A stretch of 64,000 nt of DNA from Kitasatospora sp. GP82 (GTDB lineage: Bacteria > Actinomycetota > Actinomycetes > Streptomycetales > Streptomycetaceae): NCBI RefSeq assembly GCF_029892105.1, contig NZ_JARZAJ010000002.1:124001-188000 (forward strand), written 5' to 3'. The position numbers and the translations under genes are program-made. Shown here piece by piece: positions 52,006 to 61,948 of this stretch. Within the stretch, counting starts at the first letter, position 1. Each line of letters opens with the position of its first letter. Below the pieces are notes generated by a model that was not told the DNA's origin, did not search any database, and saw only the letters and a program-made list of their open reading frames with translations.

Positions 52006-54123
52006 TCAGTCCCGGGTGCGCGCCTTCGCCAGGCTGCTGCGCGCATGGGCGGCCACCCGCTCGGGAGTGAAGCCGAACTGCTCGTAGAGGGTCTGGTACG
52101 GCGCGGAGAGACCGAAGCGGTCCAGGCCGACCGATTCGCCGGCCTCGCCGACCAGCGCGTACCAGCCGAGCGAGGAACCGGCCTCGACCGAGACCCGGGC
52201 CCGTACGCCGCGCGGCAGCACCGACTCGCGGTACTCGGCGTCCTGTTCGTCGAACCACTCCACGCACGGCATGGAGACCACCCGGGTCGCCGTTCCCTCG
52301 GCCTGGAGGATCTCCCTGGCCCGCAGGGCGATCGGCACCTCGCTGCCGGTGGCGATCAGGATCACCTCGGGCGTACCGCCGGACGCCTCGGCGAGTACGT
52401 AACCGCCCCTGGCCACACCCTCGGCGGCGGCCAGGCCGGTGGCGGGGGTGCGGTCCAGCACGGGCAGGTTCTGCCGGGAGAGGCAGAGGCCGGCGGGCCG
52501 GTCGGTGTTCTCGATGATGGTCCTCCAGGCGACGACGGTCTCATTGGCGTCGGCGGGACGGACCACGTCCAGGCCGGGGATGGCACGCAGGCTGGCCAGG
52601 TGCTCGACGGGCTGGTGGGTCGGGCCGTCCTCGCCGAGCCCGATCGAGTCGTGCGTCCAGACGTAGGTGACCGGCAGGTTCATCATCGCGGCCAGGCGCA
52701 CCGAGGGGCGCATGTAGTCGCTGAAGACCAGGAAGGTGCCGCCGTAGGGGCGCGTACCGCCGTGCAGGGCAATGCCGTTGAGGATGCCGCCCATGCCGTG
52801 CTCGCGGATGCCGAAGTGCAGGGTGCGGCCGTAGCGGTGCCCCTTGAAGGCGGCGGTCTGCACCTCCTCGGGGACGAAGGACGGCTCGCCCTTCATCGTG
52901 GTCAGGTTGCTCTCCGCCAAGTCGGCCGAGCCGCCCCACAGTTCGGGCAGCACCGGGGCCAGCGCCGAGAGCACCTCGCCGGAGGCCTTGCGGGTCGCCA
53001 TCTCGGTACCGGCCGGGAACTCGGGCAGTGCCGAACTCCAGTCCTCCGGAAGGGTCCTGGTCGAGATGCGGTCGAACTCGGCCGCACGGGTGGGCTCTGC
53101 GGCGCGCCAGTCCAGGAAGGACTTCTCCCACTCCTGGCGGGCCGCCGTGCCGCGCTCGACCACCTTCCGTGCGTGGCCCAGGAGTTCGGCCGCAACGTCG
53201 AAGGACTTCGCCGGGTCCAGGCCCAGTGCCTGCTTGGTCGCGGCGACCTCGGCGGCACCGAGTGCGGCGCCGTGGATCTTTCCGGTGTTCTGCTTGGTCG
53301 GCGCGGGCCAGCCGATGATGGTGCGCAGCGCGACGATCGACGGCTTGTCCGTCTCGGCGCGGGCCGCCGTCAGCGCGGCGTGCAGCGCCTCGACGTCCTC
53401 GACGTACTCCCCACTCGCCGTCCAGTCCACCCGCTGCACATGCCAGCCGTACGCGGCGTACCGGGCCAACACGTCCTCGGAGACGGCGATCTGGGTGTCG
53501 TCCTCGATCGAGATGTGGTTGTCGTCGTACAGCACCACGAGGTTGCCCAGCCTCTGGTGTCCTGCGATGGCACTGGCCTCGTGGCTGATGCCCTCCTCCA
53601 GATCGCCGTCGGAGGCGAAGACCCAGACGGTGTGGTCGAACGGGCTCTGCCCGGCCGCCGCCTCGGGATCGAACAGCCCCCGCTCGCGGCGGGCGGCCAT
53701 CGCCATGCCGACCGCGTTGGCGAAGCCCTGGCCGAGCGGCCCGGTGGTGGTCTCGACGCCGGGCGTGTGACCGTACTCCGGGTGGGCCGGGGTCAGGCTG
53801 CCCGCGGTGCGCAGCGCCTTGAGGTCGTCCAGGGTCAGCCCGTAGCCGGACAGGAACAGCTGGATGTACAGCGTCAGGCTGGAGTGACCGCAGGAGAGCA
53901 CAAAGCGGTCCCGGCCCGCCCACTGCGGGTCGTTCGGGTCGTGCTTGAGCAGCCGCTGGAACAGCAGGTACGCGGCCGGGGCCAGGCTCATCGCGGTGCC
54001 CGGGTGGCCGTGCCCGGCGGCTTCGACCGCATCCGCCGCCAGCGCCCTGGCCACGTCGACGGTCCTGCGATCCAGCTCGGTCCACTCGAACCGGCCGGTG
54101 GTGCGCGCTATCTGAGTAGTCAT
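52006..54123 (-). CDS. tkt: Transketolase
   Basis: 705 residues, thiamine-diphosphate enzyme that yields erythrose-4-phosphate. Motifs: [20 protein letters not shown] (substrate His), the ThDP signature [20 protein letters not shown] with a DDNHISIE stretch (about 155-195), and the conserved [21 protein letters not shown] primary copy is expected elsewhere, usually beside transaldolase and zwf. Its position next to DAHP synthase suggests a pathway-dedicated copy feeding E4P. Full length, no defects seen. Confidence 0.95.
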   Translation of the reverse strand: MTTQIARTTGRFEWTELDRRTVDVARALAADAVEAAGHGHPGTAMSLAPAAYLLFQRLLKHDPNDPQWAGRDRFVLSCGHSSLTLYIQLFLSGYGLTLDDLKALRTAGSLTPAHPEYGHTPGVETTTGPLGQGFANAVGMAMAARRERGLFDPEAAAGQSPFDHTVWVFASDGDLEEGISHEASAIAGHQRLGNLVVLYDDNHISIEDDTQIAVSEDVLARYAAYGWHVQRVDWTASGEYVEDVEALHAALTAARAETDKPSIVALRTIIGWPAPTKQNTGKIHGAALGAAEVAATKQALGLDPAKSFDVAAELLGHARKVVERGTAARQEWEKSFLDWRAAEPTRAAEFDRISTRTLPEDWSSALPEFPAGTEMATRKASGEVLSALAPVLPELWGGSADLAESNLTTMKGEPSFVPEEVQTAAFKGHRYGRTLHFGIREHGMGGILNGIALHGGTRPYGGTFLVFSDYMRPSVRLAAMMNLPVTYVWTHDSIGLGEDGPTHQPVEHLASLRAIPGLDVVRPADANETVVAWRTIIENTDRPAGLCLSRQNLPVLDRTPATGLAAAEGVARGGYVLAEASGGTPEVILIATGSEVPIALRAREILQAEGTATRVVSMPCVEWFDEQDAEYRESVLPRGVRARVSVEAGSSLGWYALVGEAGESVGLDRFGLSAPYQTLYEQFGFTPERVAAHARSSLAKARTRD

Positions 54124-54451
54124 CCGAAGGCTCAGGGCTCCTCTTTAGGGTGCTGCTGCGCGGCGTCACAGGAGTCTGCAGAACAGGCGTAGGGCACGGG
54201 AAAAGCCACCATGAACGCTCATGAACGCCGCTGTCGCAGCTCTCGCTGTTGCCGCCTGAGACACGACGGGCAGGCCACGGACCGGCGGATCCCACGGCCC
54301 TGCCCCACGCCCCGGAACTCTGCTTCAGCCCCGTCGAGGCCGACAACCGCCCCCGGCTGACTTCGTCACGTGAACCGGCCACGGCCCACACCTGGTCCAC
54401 CCGCAGCGGCCCGGGCCGGGAAACCGGTGGCACAGGGTGAGCCGACATGCG
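54124..54451. other. Intergenic stretch right of the cluster
   Basis: No supportable gene; contains the transketolase promoter region and marks the right edge of the accessory block before tRNA-Ser. Confidence 0.4.
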
Positions 54452-54490
54452 TCAGGGCGGGCACCGGCTGCTAGCCGGTACCCGCCCTGA
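54452..54490 (-). terminator. Terminator after tRNA-Ser(TGA)
   Basis: Hairpin TCAGGGCGGGCACCGGCTG paired with a near-perfect complement, 20 bases beyond the tRNA 3' end. Confidence 0.8.
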
Positions 54491-54510
54491 GCTGGGATCA
54501 CTCCCACGTG

Positions 54511-54598
54511 CGGAGGGTGTGGGATTTGAACCCACGGTGACGGGTCACGCCACGACAGTTTTCAAGACTGTTCCCTTAGGCCGCTCGGGCAACCCTCC
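54511..54598 (-). tRNA. tRNA-Ser(TGA)
   Basis: 88-base class II tRNA. Acceptor GGAGGGT/ACCCTCC, anticodon loop CTTGAAA (anticodon TGA), long variable arm, T-loop GGTTCAAATCC. Its 3' end faces the cluster. Confidence 0.96.
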
Positions 54599-54661
54599 TG
54601 GCGGAGGTCAGCCTAACGGGTCCCGGGGGGTTCGGTGCACACCCTTTTCTTCTCGCGGGGG

Positions 54662-56314
54662 TCAGGGAGTGTCGCCCTTGCGCTCGCCGAGCGTGATGGT
54701 GGTCTTGGCGGTCTTGCCGTCGCGGATGTACTCGACGTCGACCTTGTCGCCGGGCTTGTACGTCCAGATCTCGCTGACCAGGGTCGGGGAGCTGTCGATC
54801 GGGTGGTCGCCCAGCTTGGTGATGACGTCGCCCGCCTTGAGGCCGGCCTGGTCGGCGGGGCCGCCGGGGGTGACGGCCGGGGTGCCCTGGACCGGGCCGG
54901 TCTGGATCTGGGCGCCGTCGCCCTTGAAGTCGTCGTTGCGCAGGACGCCGATGATCGCGTAGACCGGCGTGCCGGTCTTGATCAGGTCCTGGGCGACCCG
55001 GCTGGCCTGGTTGATCGGGATGGCGAAGCCGAGGCCGATGCTGCCCGCCCGGCCGTTGGAGCCGCCGGTGTTGGACTGGATCGCCGAGTTGATGCCGATC
55101 ACCGAGCCGGAGGAGTTGAGCAGCGGGCCGCCGGAGTTGCCCGGGTTGATCGAGGCGTCGGTCTGCAGGGCGTTCATGTAGGACGCCTGCGCGCCGGTCT
55201 CGTCGCCGGAGGCCACCGGACGGTCCTTGGCGCTGACGATGCCGGTGGTGACGGTGCCTTCGAGGCCGTACGGCGCGCCGATGGCGATGGTGGCGTCGCC
55301 GACCGCGGTCTTGTCGGAGTCCCCGAGCGGGAGCGGGACGAGCTTGTCCTTCGGCGGGTTGTCGAGCCGGATCACGGCGACGTCGTAGCCCTGGGCACGG
55401 CCGACCACCGAGGCGCTGTAGGCGGAGCCGTCCGAGAACTTGACGGTCAGCTTGCCGCCGTTGGCCGCCGGGGCGACCACGTGGTTGTTGGTGAGGATGT
55501 GGCCCTCGGTGTCGAAGACGAAGCCCGTACCGGTGCCGGACTCCTGGGAGCCCTGGGCCTTGATGGTGACGGTGCTGGGCAGCGCCTTGGCCGCGATCCC
55601 CGCGACGGAGTCGGGGGCGCGGTCGATGATCTTGTCCCCGGCCTGGATGGTGGTGCTGGTGCGGCTGGTGCCGGAGTTGGGCGCGCTGCTGCTGTCGCCG
55701 TTGACGGCGGCACCGACCGCGCCGCCCGCGAGACCCGCCACCAGGGCGACCGCCGCGATCATGGCGACCAGGCCGCCACGCTTGCGGCCCGGGGCGGGCG
55801 CCGGCCCGCCGGGGAAGTCACCCGGGTAGCCGGGGACGCCCGGACCTGCCGGGGGCGCCCCCCAGCCGCCGAGCGGCTGGCCTGCGCCGAAGGGGTGGTG
55901 CTGCTGCCCCTCGGCCGCGTGCGCGGCCGGAGCGGCCGGCGGCGGCCCGTCCAGGTAGGTCTGCGTGGTCGCAGCGCCGGCCGGGCTCGCGTACGGGTTC
56001 TCAGCGGGCGGCACGTTCGCGGCGGGCCCAGCGGCGGCCGGGGCAGCCGGGGCAGCCGGGGCAGCCGGCGGCGGCGCGTCCAGGTAGGCCGGTGCGGCGG
56101 GAGCAGGGGCCGCAGAAGAGGCGGGAGCGGCGGAGGCCGAAGGCTCACCGGTCTCCGGAGCACTCAGCTTGGTGAGGGCGAGCGTCGGCGCGGACTCGAC
56201 GACCGGCGGGGCATCAGCCGACGCGGCGCCAGGAGTCGGACCTACCGCCCCCTGACCGTCGGAGGGACGCTCCTCCTCCGGCCCGGTGGACCCACTCGCG
56301 TGCTCGGTGCTCAC
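54662..56314 (-). CDS. HtrA/DegP-like membrane serine protease with PDZ domain
   Basis: 550 residues; GTG start. A disordered Pro/Ala/Gly-rich cytoplasmic N-terminus (about 1-175) precedes one membrane helix (181-204). The trypsin-like domain has His278 (TNNHVV), Asp311 (YDVAVIRL) and Ser394 (NPGNSGGPL). A PDZ domain follows (about 460-545, TPGGPADQAGLKAGDVITKL). This is the actinobacterial PepD/HtrA type, acting in extracytoplasmic protein quality control. It is divergent from the thiamine-related transporter, with about 220 bases between. Confidence 0.95.
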   Translation of the reverse strand: MSTEHASGSTGPEEERPSDGQGAVGPTPGAASADAPPVVESAPTLALTKLSAPETGEPSASAAPASSAAPAPAAPAYLDAPPPAAPAAPAAPAAAGPAANVPPAENPYASPAGAATTQTYLDGPPPAAPAAHAAEGQQHHPFGAGQPLGGWGAPPAGPGVPGYPGDFPGGPAPAPGRKRGGLVAMIAAVALVAGLAGGAVGAAVNGDSSSAPNSGTSRTSTTIQAGDKIIDRAPDSVAGIAAKALPSTVTIKAQGSQESGTGTGFVFDTEGHILTNNHVVAPAANGGKLTVKFSDGSAYSASVVGRAQGYDVAVIRLDNPPKDKLVPLPLGDSDKTAVGDATIAIGAPYGLEGTVTTGIVSAKDRPVASGDETGAQASYMNALQTDASINPGNSGGPLLNSSGSVIGINSAIQSNTGGSNGRAGSIGLGFAIPINQASRVAQDLIKTGTPVYAIIGVLRNDDFKGDGAQIQTGPVQGTPAVTPGGPADQAGLKAGDVITKLGDHPIDSSPTLVSEIWTYKPGDKVDVEYIRDGKTAKTTITLGERKGDTP

Positions 56315-56540
56315 GGACGACCTCCATAGCTGACAGGACCTTGGCCCATAGTTTTTCGCATCCGGGATTCAGTTGCCGTAAGGAGCCCTCTGAATAACTC
56401 GTGAGAATCCTTAGCTGCTCCCGACATGCCCCCGACAGGTGGCTCCGACAGAGTGCACCGTCCGTCCGCGATCCGGACAGCCGCCCCCGCGCCTTGGGGG
56501 TTCCGGCGCCCGGCGGTTACCCTGGCCGCTCCAAACTGAC

Positions 56541-56664
56541 ACGCGGGAGCTTGGACCGTCCAGGCTGAGAGTGCGCTGATCGGACCGTACGCCATTCACC
56601 ACGGCGGCGGGACGAGGGAGCGCAGACCGCTCGAACCTGTCCGGGTAATGCCGGCGTAGGGAGC
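56541..56664 (+). ncRNA. TPP riboswitch (THI element)
   Basis: The CTGAGAG core at 56574-56580 and the GAACCTGTCCGGGTAATGCC segment with GGCGTAGGGAG at 56633-56662 match the thiamine-pyrophosphate riboswitch consensus. It lies directly before the permease start, with the GGGAG possibly serving as ribosome-binding site, so translation control is likely. Confidence 0.93.
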
Positions 56665-56671
56665 TTCGGCC

Positions 56672-58057
56672 ATGACGGCTGTCTCTTCACCCCCCACCGA
56701 ACCCCCCGCTGACGCGTCCACGACCGTCTCCGCGCGCTCCGAGGCGCCGCTGACGCTGGACACCGCGCCGCCGCGCACGCTCGGCTTCCGCGACCAGTTC
56801 GCGCTCTGGGCCAACCTCGGCGTCAGTCTGATGGGCTTCAGCGGCGCGGCCACCGTGCTCGGCACCGCCGGTTCGGAACTGTCCTTCGCGGCGTCCGTGA
56901 CGGCCGTCGTGGCGGGCACGGTGATCGGTACGGCGATGCTGGGCGTGGCCGCGCTGATCGGCGCGCGCACGGGCGCCCCGGCGATGGCGTCGCTGCGCGG
57001 GCTGTTCGGCACCAGGCTCTCCTACCTGCCGACGGTGCTGAACATCGCCCAGTGCGTCGGCTGGGGCGTCTACGAGCTGACCGTGATCGCGATGGGCGCA
57101 CAGGCCGTGGTCGGCACGGAGAACTGGCGCTGGCTGTTCGTGGTCCTGGCGGGCGTGCTGACCACGGTGCTGACCATCTGGCCGCTGGGCTCGATCGCCG
57201 TGCTGCGCAGGTACGTCGCCGCCGCGGTCGGTGTGTCGATGGTGTACTTCACCGTCCAGCTGGGCCGTCAGGGCTTCCCCGACCCGGGTGCGGGCAACTG
57301 GAACGGCTTCCTGCACGCGACGGACGCGATCATCGCCGTCTCGATCTCCTTCGTCCCGCTGGCCGCCGACTACACCCGCCACTCGCGGACCGGATCCGGC
57401 GCGTTCCGGGGCACCTTCTCGGGCTACACGGTGGCCCAGGTGTGGTGCTACGTGGTCGGCCTGATCGCGCTGCTCCAGTCGGGTGGCGACGTGTCGAAGA
57501 TCTTCTCCTCGTTCACCGGGGTCACGGCCGGCTGGCTCTTCCTGCTGGTGCTGGTGCTGCGCGAGACCGACCAGTCCTTCGCGAACGTGTACTCGACCGC
57601 GATGTCCGTCCACAACCTCCTCCCCCGGGTGGACCGCCGGCTGCTGACCGGCGGGATCGGCGTGCTGGTCACCGTGCTGGCACTCCAGATCAAGGAGTTC
57701 ACGGACTCGTACTACAACTTCCTCGGGCTGATCGGCTCGGTCTTCGTGCCGCTGCTGGCCGTGCTCGCGGTGGACTACTTCTTCGGTGCGGGCCGCCACG
57801 GCTGGAACCTCGACCAGGACGCCCCGACCCGCTGGCTGATGCTGGCGCCGTGGCTGCTCGGCTTCGCCACGTACCAGTTCCTGGCACCGACGCCGATCAC
57901 CGACTGGTGGACCCGGCTCTGGACGGACGCCCAGTCGGCCGTGCACTTCACCCCGCAGACCTGGAGCTCGGCCTCGCTGTTCGGCTTCCTGGTGCCGGCG
58001 CTGGCCACCTGGCTGCTGACCCTGCTCCGCAAGACCGAGCCCGTCGGCCAGGCCTGA
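56672..58057 (+). CDS. cytX: NCS1-family permease, CytX type (thiamine precursor uptake)
   Basis: 461 residues with about 12 membrane helices (from about residue 45 to 455). NCS1 permeases take up nucleobases and related compounds. Landmarks are FALWANLGVSLMGFSGAATV in helix 1 and ISFVPLAADYTRHSRTGSGA in the middle. The upstream TPP riboswitch assigns it to thiamine metabolism, most likely hydroxymethylpyrimidine (HMP) uptake as proposed for CytX. The assignment rests on context plus family. Confidence 0.92.
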   Translation: MTAVSSPPTEPPADASTTVSARSEAPLTLDTAPPRTLGFRDQFALWANLGVSLMGFSGAATVLGTAGSELSFAASVTAVVAGTVIGTAMLGVAALIGARTGAPAMASLRGLFGTRLSYLPTVLNIAQCVGWGVYELTVIAMGAQAVVGTENWRWLFVVLAGVLTTVLTIWPLGSIAVLRRYVAAAVGVSMVYFTVQLGRQGFPDPGAGNWNGFLHATDAIIAVSISFVPLAADYTRHSRTGSGAFRGTFSGYTVAQVWCYVVGLIALLQSGGDVSKIFSSFTGVTAGWLFLLVLVLRETDQSFANVYSTAMSVHNLLPRVDRRLLTGGIGVLVTVLALQIKEFTDSYYNFLGLIGSVFVPLLAVLAVDYFFGAGRHGWNLDQDAPTRWLMLAPWLLGFATYQFLAPTPITDWWTRLWTDAQSAVHFTPQTWSSASLFGFLVPALATWLLTLLRKTEPVGQA

Positions 58058-58190
58058 CCCGACCTGCCCTGATCCGTCCCGATCCACCCCGATCCGTCCC
58101 CGTGCTGCAAGCCCGGGGGCGGATTTTCTTCACCGCGAGTTTGCGGTGGCGTCGGCTGCGGGCCATCAGGGGCCTCGTAGGGTTGACGGC

Positions 58191-59000
58191 GTGGAAACCC
58201 GGAACCTCTCAGCCCCCGCGCCAGCGCCCGTCGACCGCTCGACCGTCCGGGTCATCGCGCACCGGGGCTCCTCCGCCGCCCTCCCCGAGCACACCCTCGG
58301 GGCCTACCGCCGGGCGATCGAGGAGGGCGCGGACGGTCTGGAGTGCGACGTACGGCTGACCGCCGACGGGCAGCTGGTCTGCGTCCACGACCGCACGGTG
58401 CGGCGCACCTCCGACGGGCAGGGCACGGTCTCCGCGATGACGCTGGCCGAGCTGTCCCGGCTGGACTTCGGCTCCTGGAAGTCGCCCGGGGCACCCGAGC
58501 ACAGCAGCATCCTCACCCTGGCCGAGCTGCTGGAGCTGGTCGCCGACTCCGGGCGGCGGATCGAGCTGGCGATCGAGACCAAGCACCCGACCCGCTACGC
58601 CGGCAAGGTCGAGACCGAGCTGCTGCGGATGCTGGGGCACTACGGCCTGCTGCCCGCCGCACCCGCCGAGTCCACGGTACGGATCATGAGCTTCTCCGAG
58701 CTCTCGCTGCACCGGGTCCGCCGGGCCGCACCCGCCGTCCCCACCGTCTACCTGCTGGAGCGCCGCCTGCCGCTGCTCGGCCGGACCAGGGCGCTGCCCG
58801 GCGGCGCGGGGATCGCCGGCCCCGGGATCGAGCTGGTCCGGGCCAACCCCGGTCTGGTGCCCGCCCTGCGGCGCGCCGGTCACCGGGTGCACGTGTGGAC
58901 GGTGGACGATCCGGCGGATGTCGAGCACTGCCTGGAGCTCGGCGTCGAGGCGCTGATCACCAACCGTCCGAGCGAGGTACTGGCCCAGCTCGGCCGGTGA
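58191..59000 (+). CDS. Glycerophosphodiester phosphodiesterase
   Basis: 269 residues; GTG 58191. GDPD TIM barrel: catalytic HRGSSAALPEHTLGAYRRAI (the first His, Arg, Glu), ECDVRLTADGQLVCVHDRTV (metal Glu/Asp and second His), and IELAIETKH (Glu, Lys). The C-terminal VHVWTVDDPADVEHCL is typical. It hydrolyses glycerophosphodiesters to glycerol-3-phosphate. No signal peptide is seen, so it is cytosolic. Confidence 0.95.
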   Translation: METRNLSAPAPAPVDRSTVRVIAHRGSSAALPEHTLGAYRRAIEEGADGLECDVRLTADGQLVCVHDRTVRRTSDGQGTVSAMTLAELSRLDFGSWKSPGAPEHSSILTLAELLELVADSGRRIELAIETKHPTRYAGKVETELLRMLGHYGLLPAAPAESTVRIMSFSELSLHRVRRAAPAVPTVYLLERRLPLLGRTRALPGGAGIAGPGIELVRANPGLVPALRRAGHRVHVWTVDDPADVEHCLELGVEALITNRPSEVLAQLGR

Positions 59001-59255
59001 CAGTCGCCGCGTCAGGTAGACGAATTGGTGTGCGCGGGCGCGGAACAGGGCGCTCAGGACAGCGCAAACAGGGCTCAAAGCGCCGACGTTGGCGAATTCC
59101 CCATGCTTTCACAACAGTGCGTGAGCAGGTAATCACCATTTGCGTACCGTGAGTTGCGACGCTCGGAAATGTCCGGCCGCGATCCCCGACCGGTCGTTTC
59201 CGACGGATTCCCAGGGGGCATCCATCCCTCGGCGAACGCTGAAGGAGGTCCGGGG

Positions 59256-59792
59256 GTGGCGTTGATGGTCGCGCACGCTGTGCTTGTTAAGTCCGGTCCA
59301 ACTTCATCAACCATGGCCGTACCGCACGGCCCTGCGAGTGTCGCAGTGGCGCGGCGGCGGATGCGGCGTGATCTGGGAGACCGCGACATACCGGATGCGG
59401 TGATTGACGACGCGGTACTGATCCTTTCCGAACTGCTCAGCAATTCCTGTCGATATGCCCGTCCACTGACCGTCCTGACGACTCTCGGCGACGAGGCCAG
59501 GGCCGCTCTGCTCGATCCCGAACTGGGCGACGACGGGGGCATCCTGGTCCACTGGCAGCTGCACGGCGACGGACTGCTCGGCCTGGAGGTGACGGACGGC
59601 GGCTCGACCACCCGGCCGGTACCGGCCCGGCCGTCGAGGACTTCGCACGGTGGGCGCGGCCTCGGCATCGTCGGGCAGTTGGCCGACGACTGGGGCGTCC
59701 GCGACGCACCCGGCCAGGTGACGGTCTGGGCGATGCTGCCCGCCCGGGAGCACTGCGCCTCCCACACCTCGCCCGGAGCCAGGAGCGCCTGA
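59256..59792 (+). CDS. RsbW-like ATP-binding (anti-sigma type) protein
   Basis: 178 residues; GTG 59256 has GGAGG at 7-base spacing, while the frame is open upstream to 59154. HATPase_c fold of the serine-kinase/anti-sigma group. The N-box LILSELLSNSCRYAR and the G-boxes LEVTDGGSTTRPV and HGGRGLGIVGQLADDWGV are visible. A Gly/Asp-rich insertion separates them. Streptomycetes encode many such orphan proteins; a partner among the SigF-type factors at 6-8 kb is possible but untested. Confidence 0.9.
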   Translation: MALMVAHAVLVKSGPTSSTMAVPHGPASVAVARRRMRRDLGDRDIPDAVIDDAVLILSELLSNSCRYARPLTVLTTLGDEARAALLDPELGDDGGILVHWQLHGDGLLGLEVTDGGSTTRPVPARPSRTSHGGRGLGIVGQLADDWGVRDAPGQVTVWAMLPAREHCASHTSPGARSA

Positions 59793-59891
59793 CCGTGCAC
59801 TGCCCCGGGGTGGCGGCCTGCCCGACATCCGCGCCAAACGTCAGTAGGCTGCCCCGGAGCAAGTCATCGCCGTTCCCGGGAGAGCCGCACC

Positions 59892-60893
59892 ATGGCCAAG
59901 AAGGCCGCGAAGAAGTCGCCGCAGCGCCGTCCGTCCACCACCGTGAGCGCGGGAGAGATCCCCGTCGTCGGTGCCCGTGAGGACTGCCCCTGCGGGTCGG
60001 GCCGCCGATACAAGGCCTGCCACGGCCGCGAGGCCGCGCACGCGGTGCAGGAGCTGGTGCACCGTCCGTTCGAGGGCCTGCCGGGCGAGGCCGACTGGGT
60101 CGCGCTGCGCGAGCTCGTCCCGGCCGCGACCGTTGCGCTGACGCTGAACGCCGAGGCCGCCGGGAGCGCGGTCGGCGAGGTGCCGTCGGTGACCCTGGCG
60201 ACCGTACTGCCGCTGGCCTGGCCCGCGCTGCGCCGTCAGGACGGCTCGATCCTGCTCGGCCTGCAGACCCAGTCCTCCTCCGGCGACCTGAGCCGCGACC
60301 TGGCCGACGCCCTCGAACTCGCCCTGGCTACCGAGCCCGGAACCCCCGTGCCGGCCCGGCGGACCGTCCCCGGTGGTCGCCGCCTCCAGGAACTGCTGGA
60401 CGTGACAGCCGAGTTCACCCCGACCGTGTACCCCGGCTTCGAGTTCTGGCTGGAGGACGCCGAGAGCGCCACCGGCGAGGTCGCGGCCTCGCTGGAGCGT
60501 GCCAACGCCTCCGCCATCCCGACCGAGAAGCTGTCGAGCGTGGACTCCGCGTACTGGTGCGCCGCACCCGACAAGAACCACCTGCGCTGGGTGATGACCG
60601 TCCCCGAGGAGCGGCTGCTGGACGCACTCGCCCGGCTGACCGCCGCCGACCAGTCCTCCCTCGGCCAGGACACCCGCCTGGTCGGCTCGTTCCGCGCGCA
60701 CGGCCTGACAGTGCCGGTCTGGGACCTGCCCTCGACGATGACCGCCACCGACTGCGAGAAGCCCGCCGCCGAGTTCGCCGAGCGTCTCGCGGACACCCTG
60801 GCCGCCCTGGACGCGGGCGATGCGGCCCCGCTGACCGGCGACGAGCGCAAGGCCCGCGCCAACCTCGTCAACCGCCAGGTGACGCTCAACTGA
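59892..60893 (+). CDS. SEC-C motif protein of the DUF5926 family
   Basis: 333 residues. A basic N-terminus (MAKKAAKKSPQRRP) precedes a zinc-binding SEC-C motif EDCPCGSGRRYKACHG (about 31-46). A DUF5926-type domain covers the rest (TVYPGFEFWLEDAESATG, DSAYWCAAPDKNHLRW). This is a conserved actinobacterial single-copy protein whose function is unknown. The SEC-C zinc knuckle in SecA binds SecB/ribosomes, which only hints at a ribosome- or protein-targeting role here. Confidence 0.93.
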   Translation: MAKKAAKKSPQRRPSTTVSAGEIPVVGAREDCPCGSGRRYKACHGREAAHAVQELVHRPFEGLPGEADWVALRELVPAATVALTLNAEAAGSAVGEVPSVTLATVLPLAWPALRRQDGSILLGLQTQSSSGDLSRDLADALELALATEPGTPVPARRTVPGGRRLQELLDVTAEFTPTVYPGFEFWLEDAESATGEVAASLERANASAIPTEKLSSVDSAYWCAAPDKNHLRWVMTVPEERLLDALARLTAADQSSLGQDTRLVGSFRAHGLTVPVWDLPSTMTATDCEKPAAEFAERLADTLAALDAGDAAPLTGDERKARANLVNRQVTLN

Positions 60894-61122
60894 CGATCGG
60901 TCAGACAGGAAAGTGACTCGCGTCACATTTCCCTGCGTTCGGGGAAATTGCCAGGTGGCAAGCCACATGGACAAATTGGCGCGGACGCGGATCTTTGTTA
61001 GCATTTAAACAGTCCGGTCGCTGGTGCATCCCCCGTCGCCAGCGGCCGGATCTTTCATTTCCCACGGTATGCGAAGCTTCCGCCGAGCGGAATTGCGCGG
61101 CATGCCACTCGGCAGACCCGGG

Positions 61123-61863
61123 TCAGAAGGCCAGCCGACTGCCGTCGGGCGCCCGGCGGCTGGCCGCGATCAAGGCCCCCAGCAACTGCTCGACCCGGGG
61201 CAGCAGGAACTGCCCCTCGACCGGCGGTCTGATCCAGCGCACACATCCCGCCCCGGTCTGCGAGGGCGGCAGCAGCAGATAACCGTCCGGCCCGTGGAAA
61301 CGCAGCGACCCCGGCACCCAGGGCAGTTCGGCGAGCAGTCCGCCGAGCCCCTCCAGCGAGTACGGCGCCACCAGCACGACATACCGCCGGCCGCTCGCCA
61401 GTACCGGTCCGATCGGCAGTCCGAGCAGCCCGAAGTACTCCAGCGCCCGCTCTCCCGCCTCCGCCGGGAGGCTCACCGCGCAGACCGTCCGTCCGGTGGC
61501 GAGCAGCACCGGGGAGCCCTGGTTGCGCTCGCCCCACCACCAACTCACCATCCGGGCATCGGTGCTGGCCGCCAGCAGCGGCGGGTCGTGCGGGTGCGCG
61601 CCCGGCACCGGGCAGCACGGGTCGGCGCAGGAGCACGGCCCGAGCAGACCCGGCACGGCGTGTGCGCCCGGGACCACCGGCCAGCCGCGGTCGGCCGCCG
61701 CCAGCGCGGCGCCCAGCAGCGCGGCCCGCTCGCGGCGCCGACTGCCGGGCCAGCGCAGCCAGTTGCGACCCGGCCGGTCGCGGTGCGGCCAGCGGGTCCC
61801 CGTGGGAGTACCGCGCGGGGTGTTGCGGCCCGGCCAAGTCCGCCGGGGGCTCGTACGTTGCAT
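61123..61863 (-). CDS. Bifunctional DNA primase/polymerase N-terminal domain protein
   Basis: 246 residues. An Arg/Pro-rich N-terminus (about 1-45) precedes a prim-pol-like domain (AALAAADRGWPVVPGAHAVP, then CSCADPCCPVPGAHPHDPPLL, about 55-100). The zinc-knuckle-like Cys cluster is conserved in the streptomycete family. No helicase part follows, so it is a stand-alone chromosomal member and not a phage primase. The catalytic acidic residues are not clearly recognisable; activity uncertain. Confidence 0.85.
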   Translation of the reverse strand: MQRTSPRRTWPGRNTPRGTPTGTRWPHRDRPGRNWLRWPGSRRRERAALLGAALAAADRGWPVVPGAHAVPGLLGPCSCADPCCPVPGAHPHDPPLLAASTDARMVSWWWGERNQGSPVLLATGRTVCAVSLPAEAGERALEYFGLLGLPIGPVLASGRRYVVLVAPYSLEGLGGLLAELPWVPGSLRFHGPDGYLLLPPSQTGAGCVRWIRPPVEGQFLLPRVEQLLGALIAASRRAPDGSRLAF

Positions 61864-61948
61864 GAGAGCTCGTTCCTTTCCGCGACCGTTGGCTCAGACG
61901 CGACCGTTGGGCTCGGGGCCGTCAGTCCGCCGGATCGTCAGACCGGTT

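Noticed and set aside
54511..54598. tRNA-Ser(TGA) as integration site of a mobile island carrying the cluster
   Set aside because: The tRNA 3' end faces the cluster, but I see no integrase gene and no repeated tRNA 3' end near 26-28 kb.
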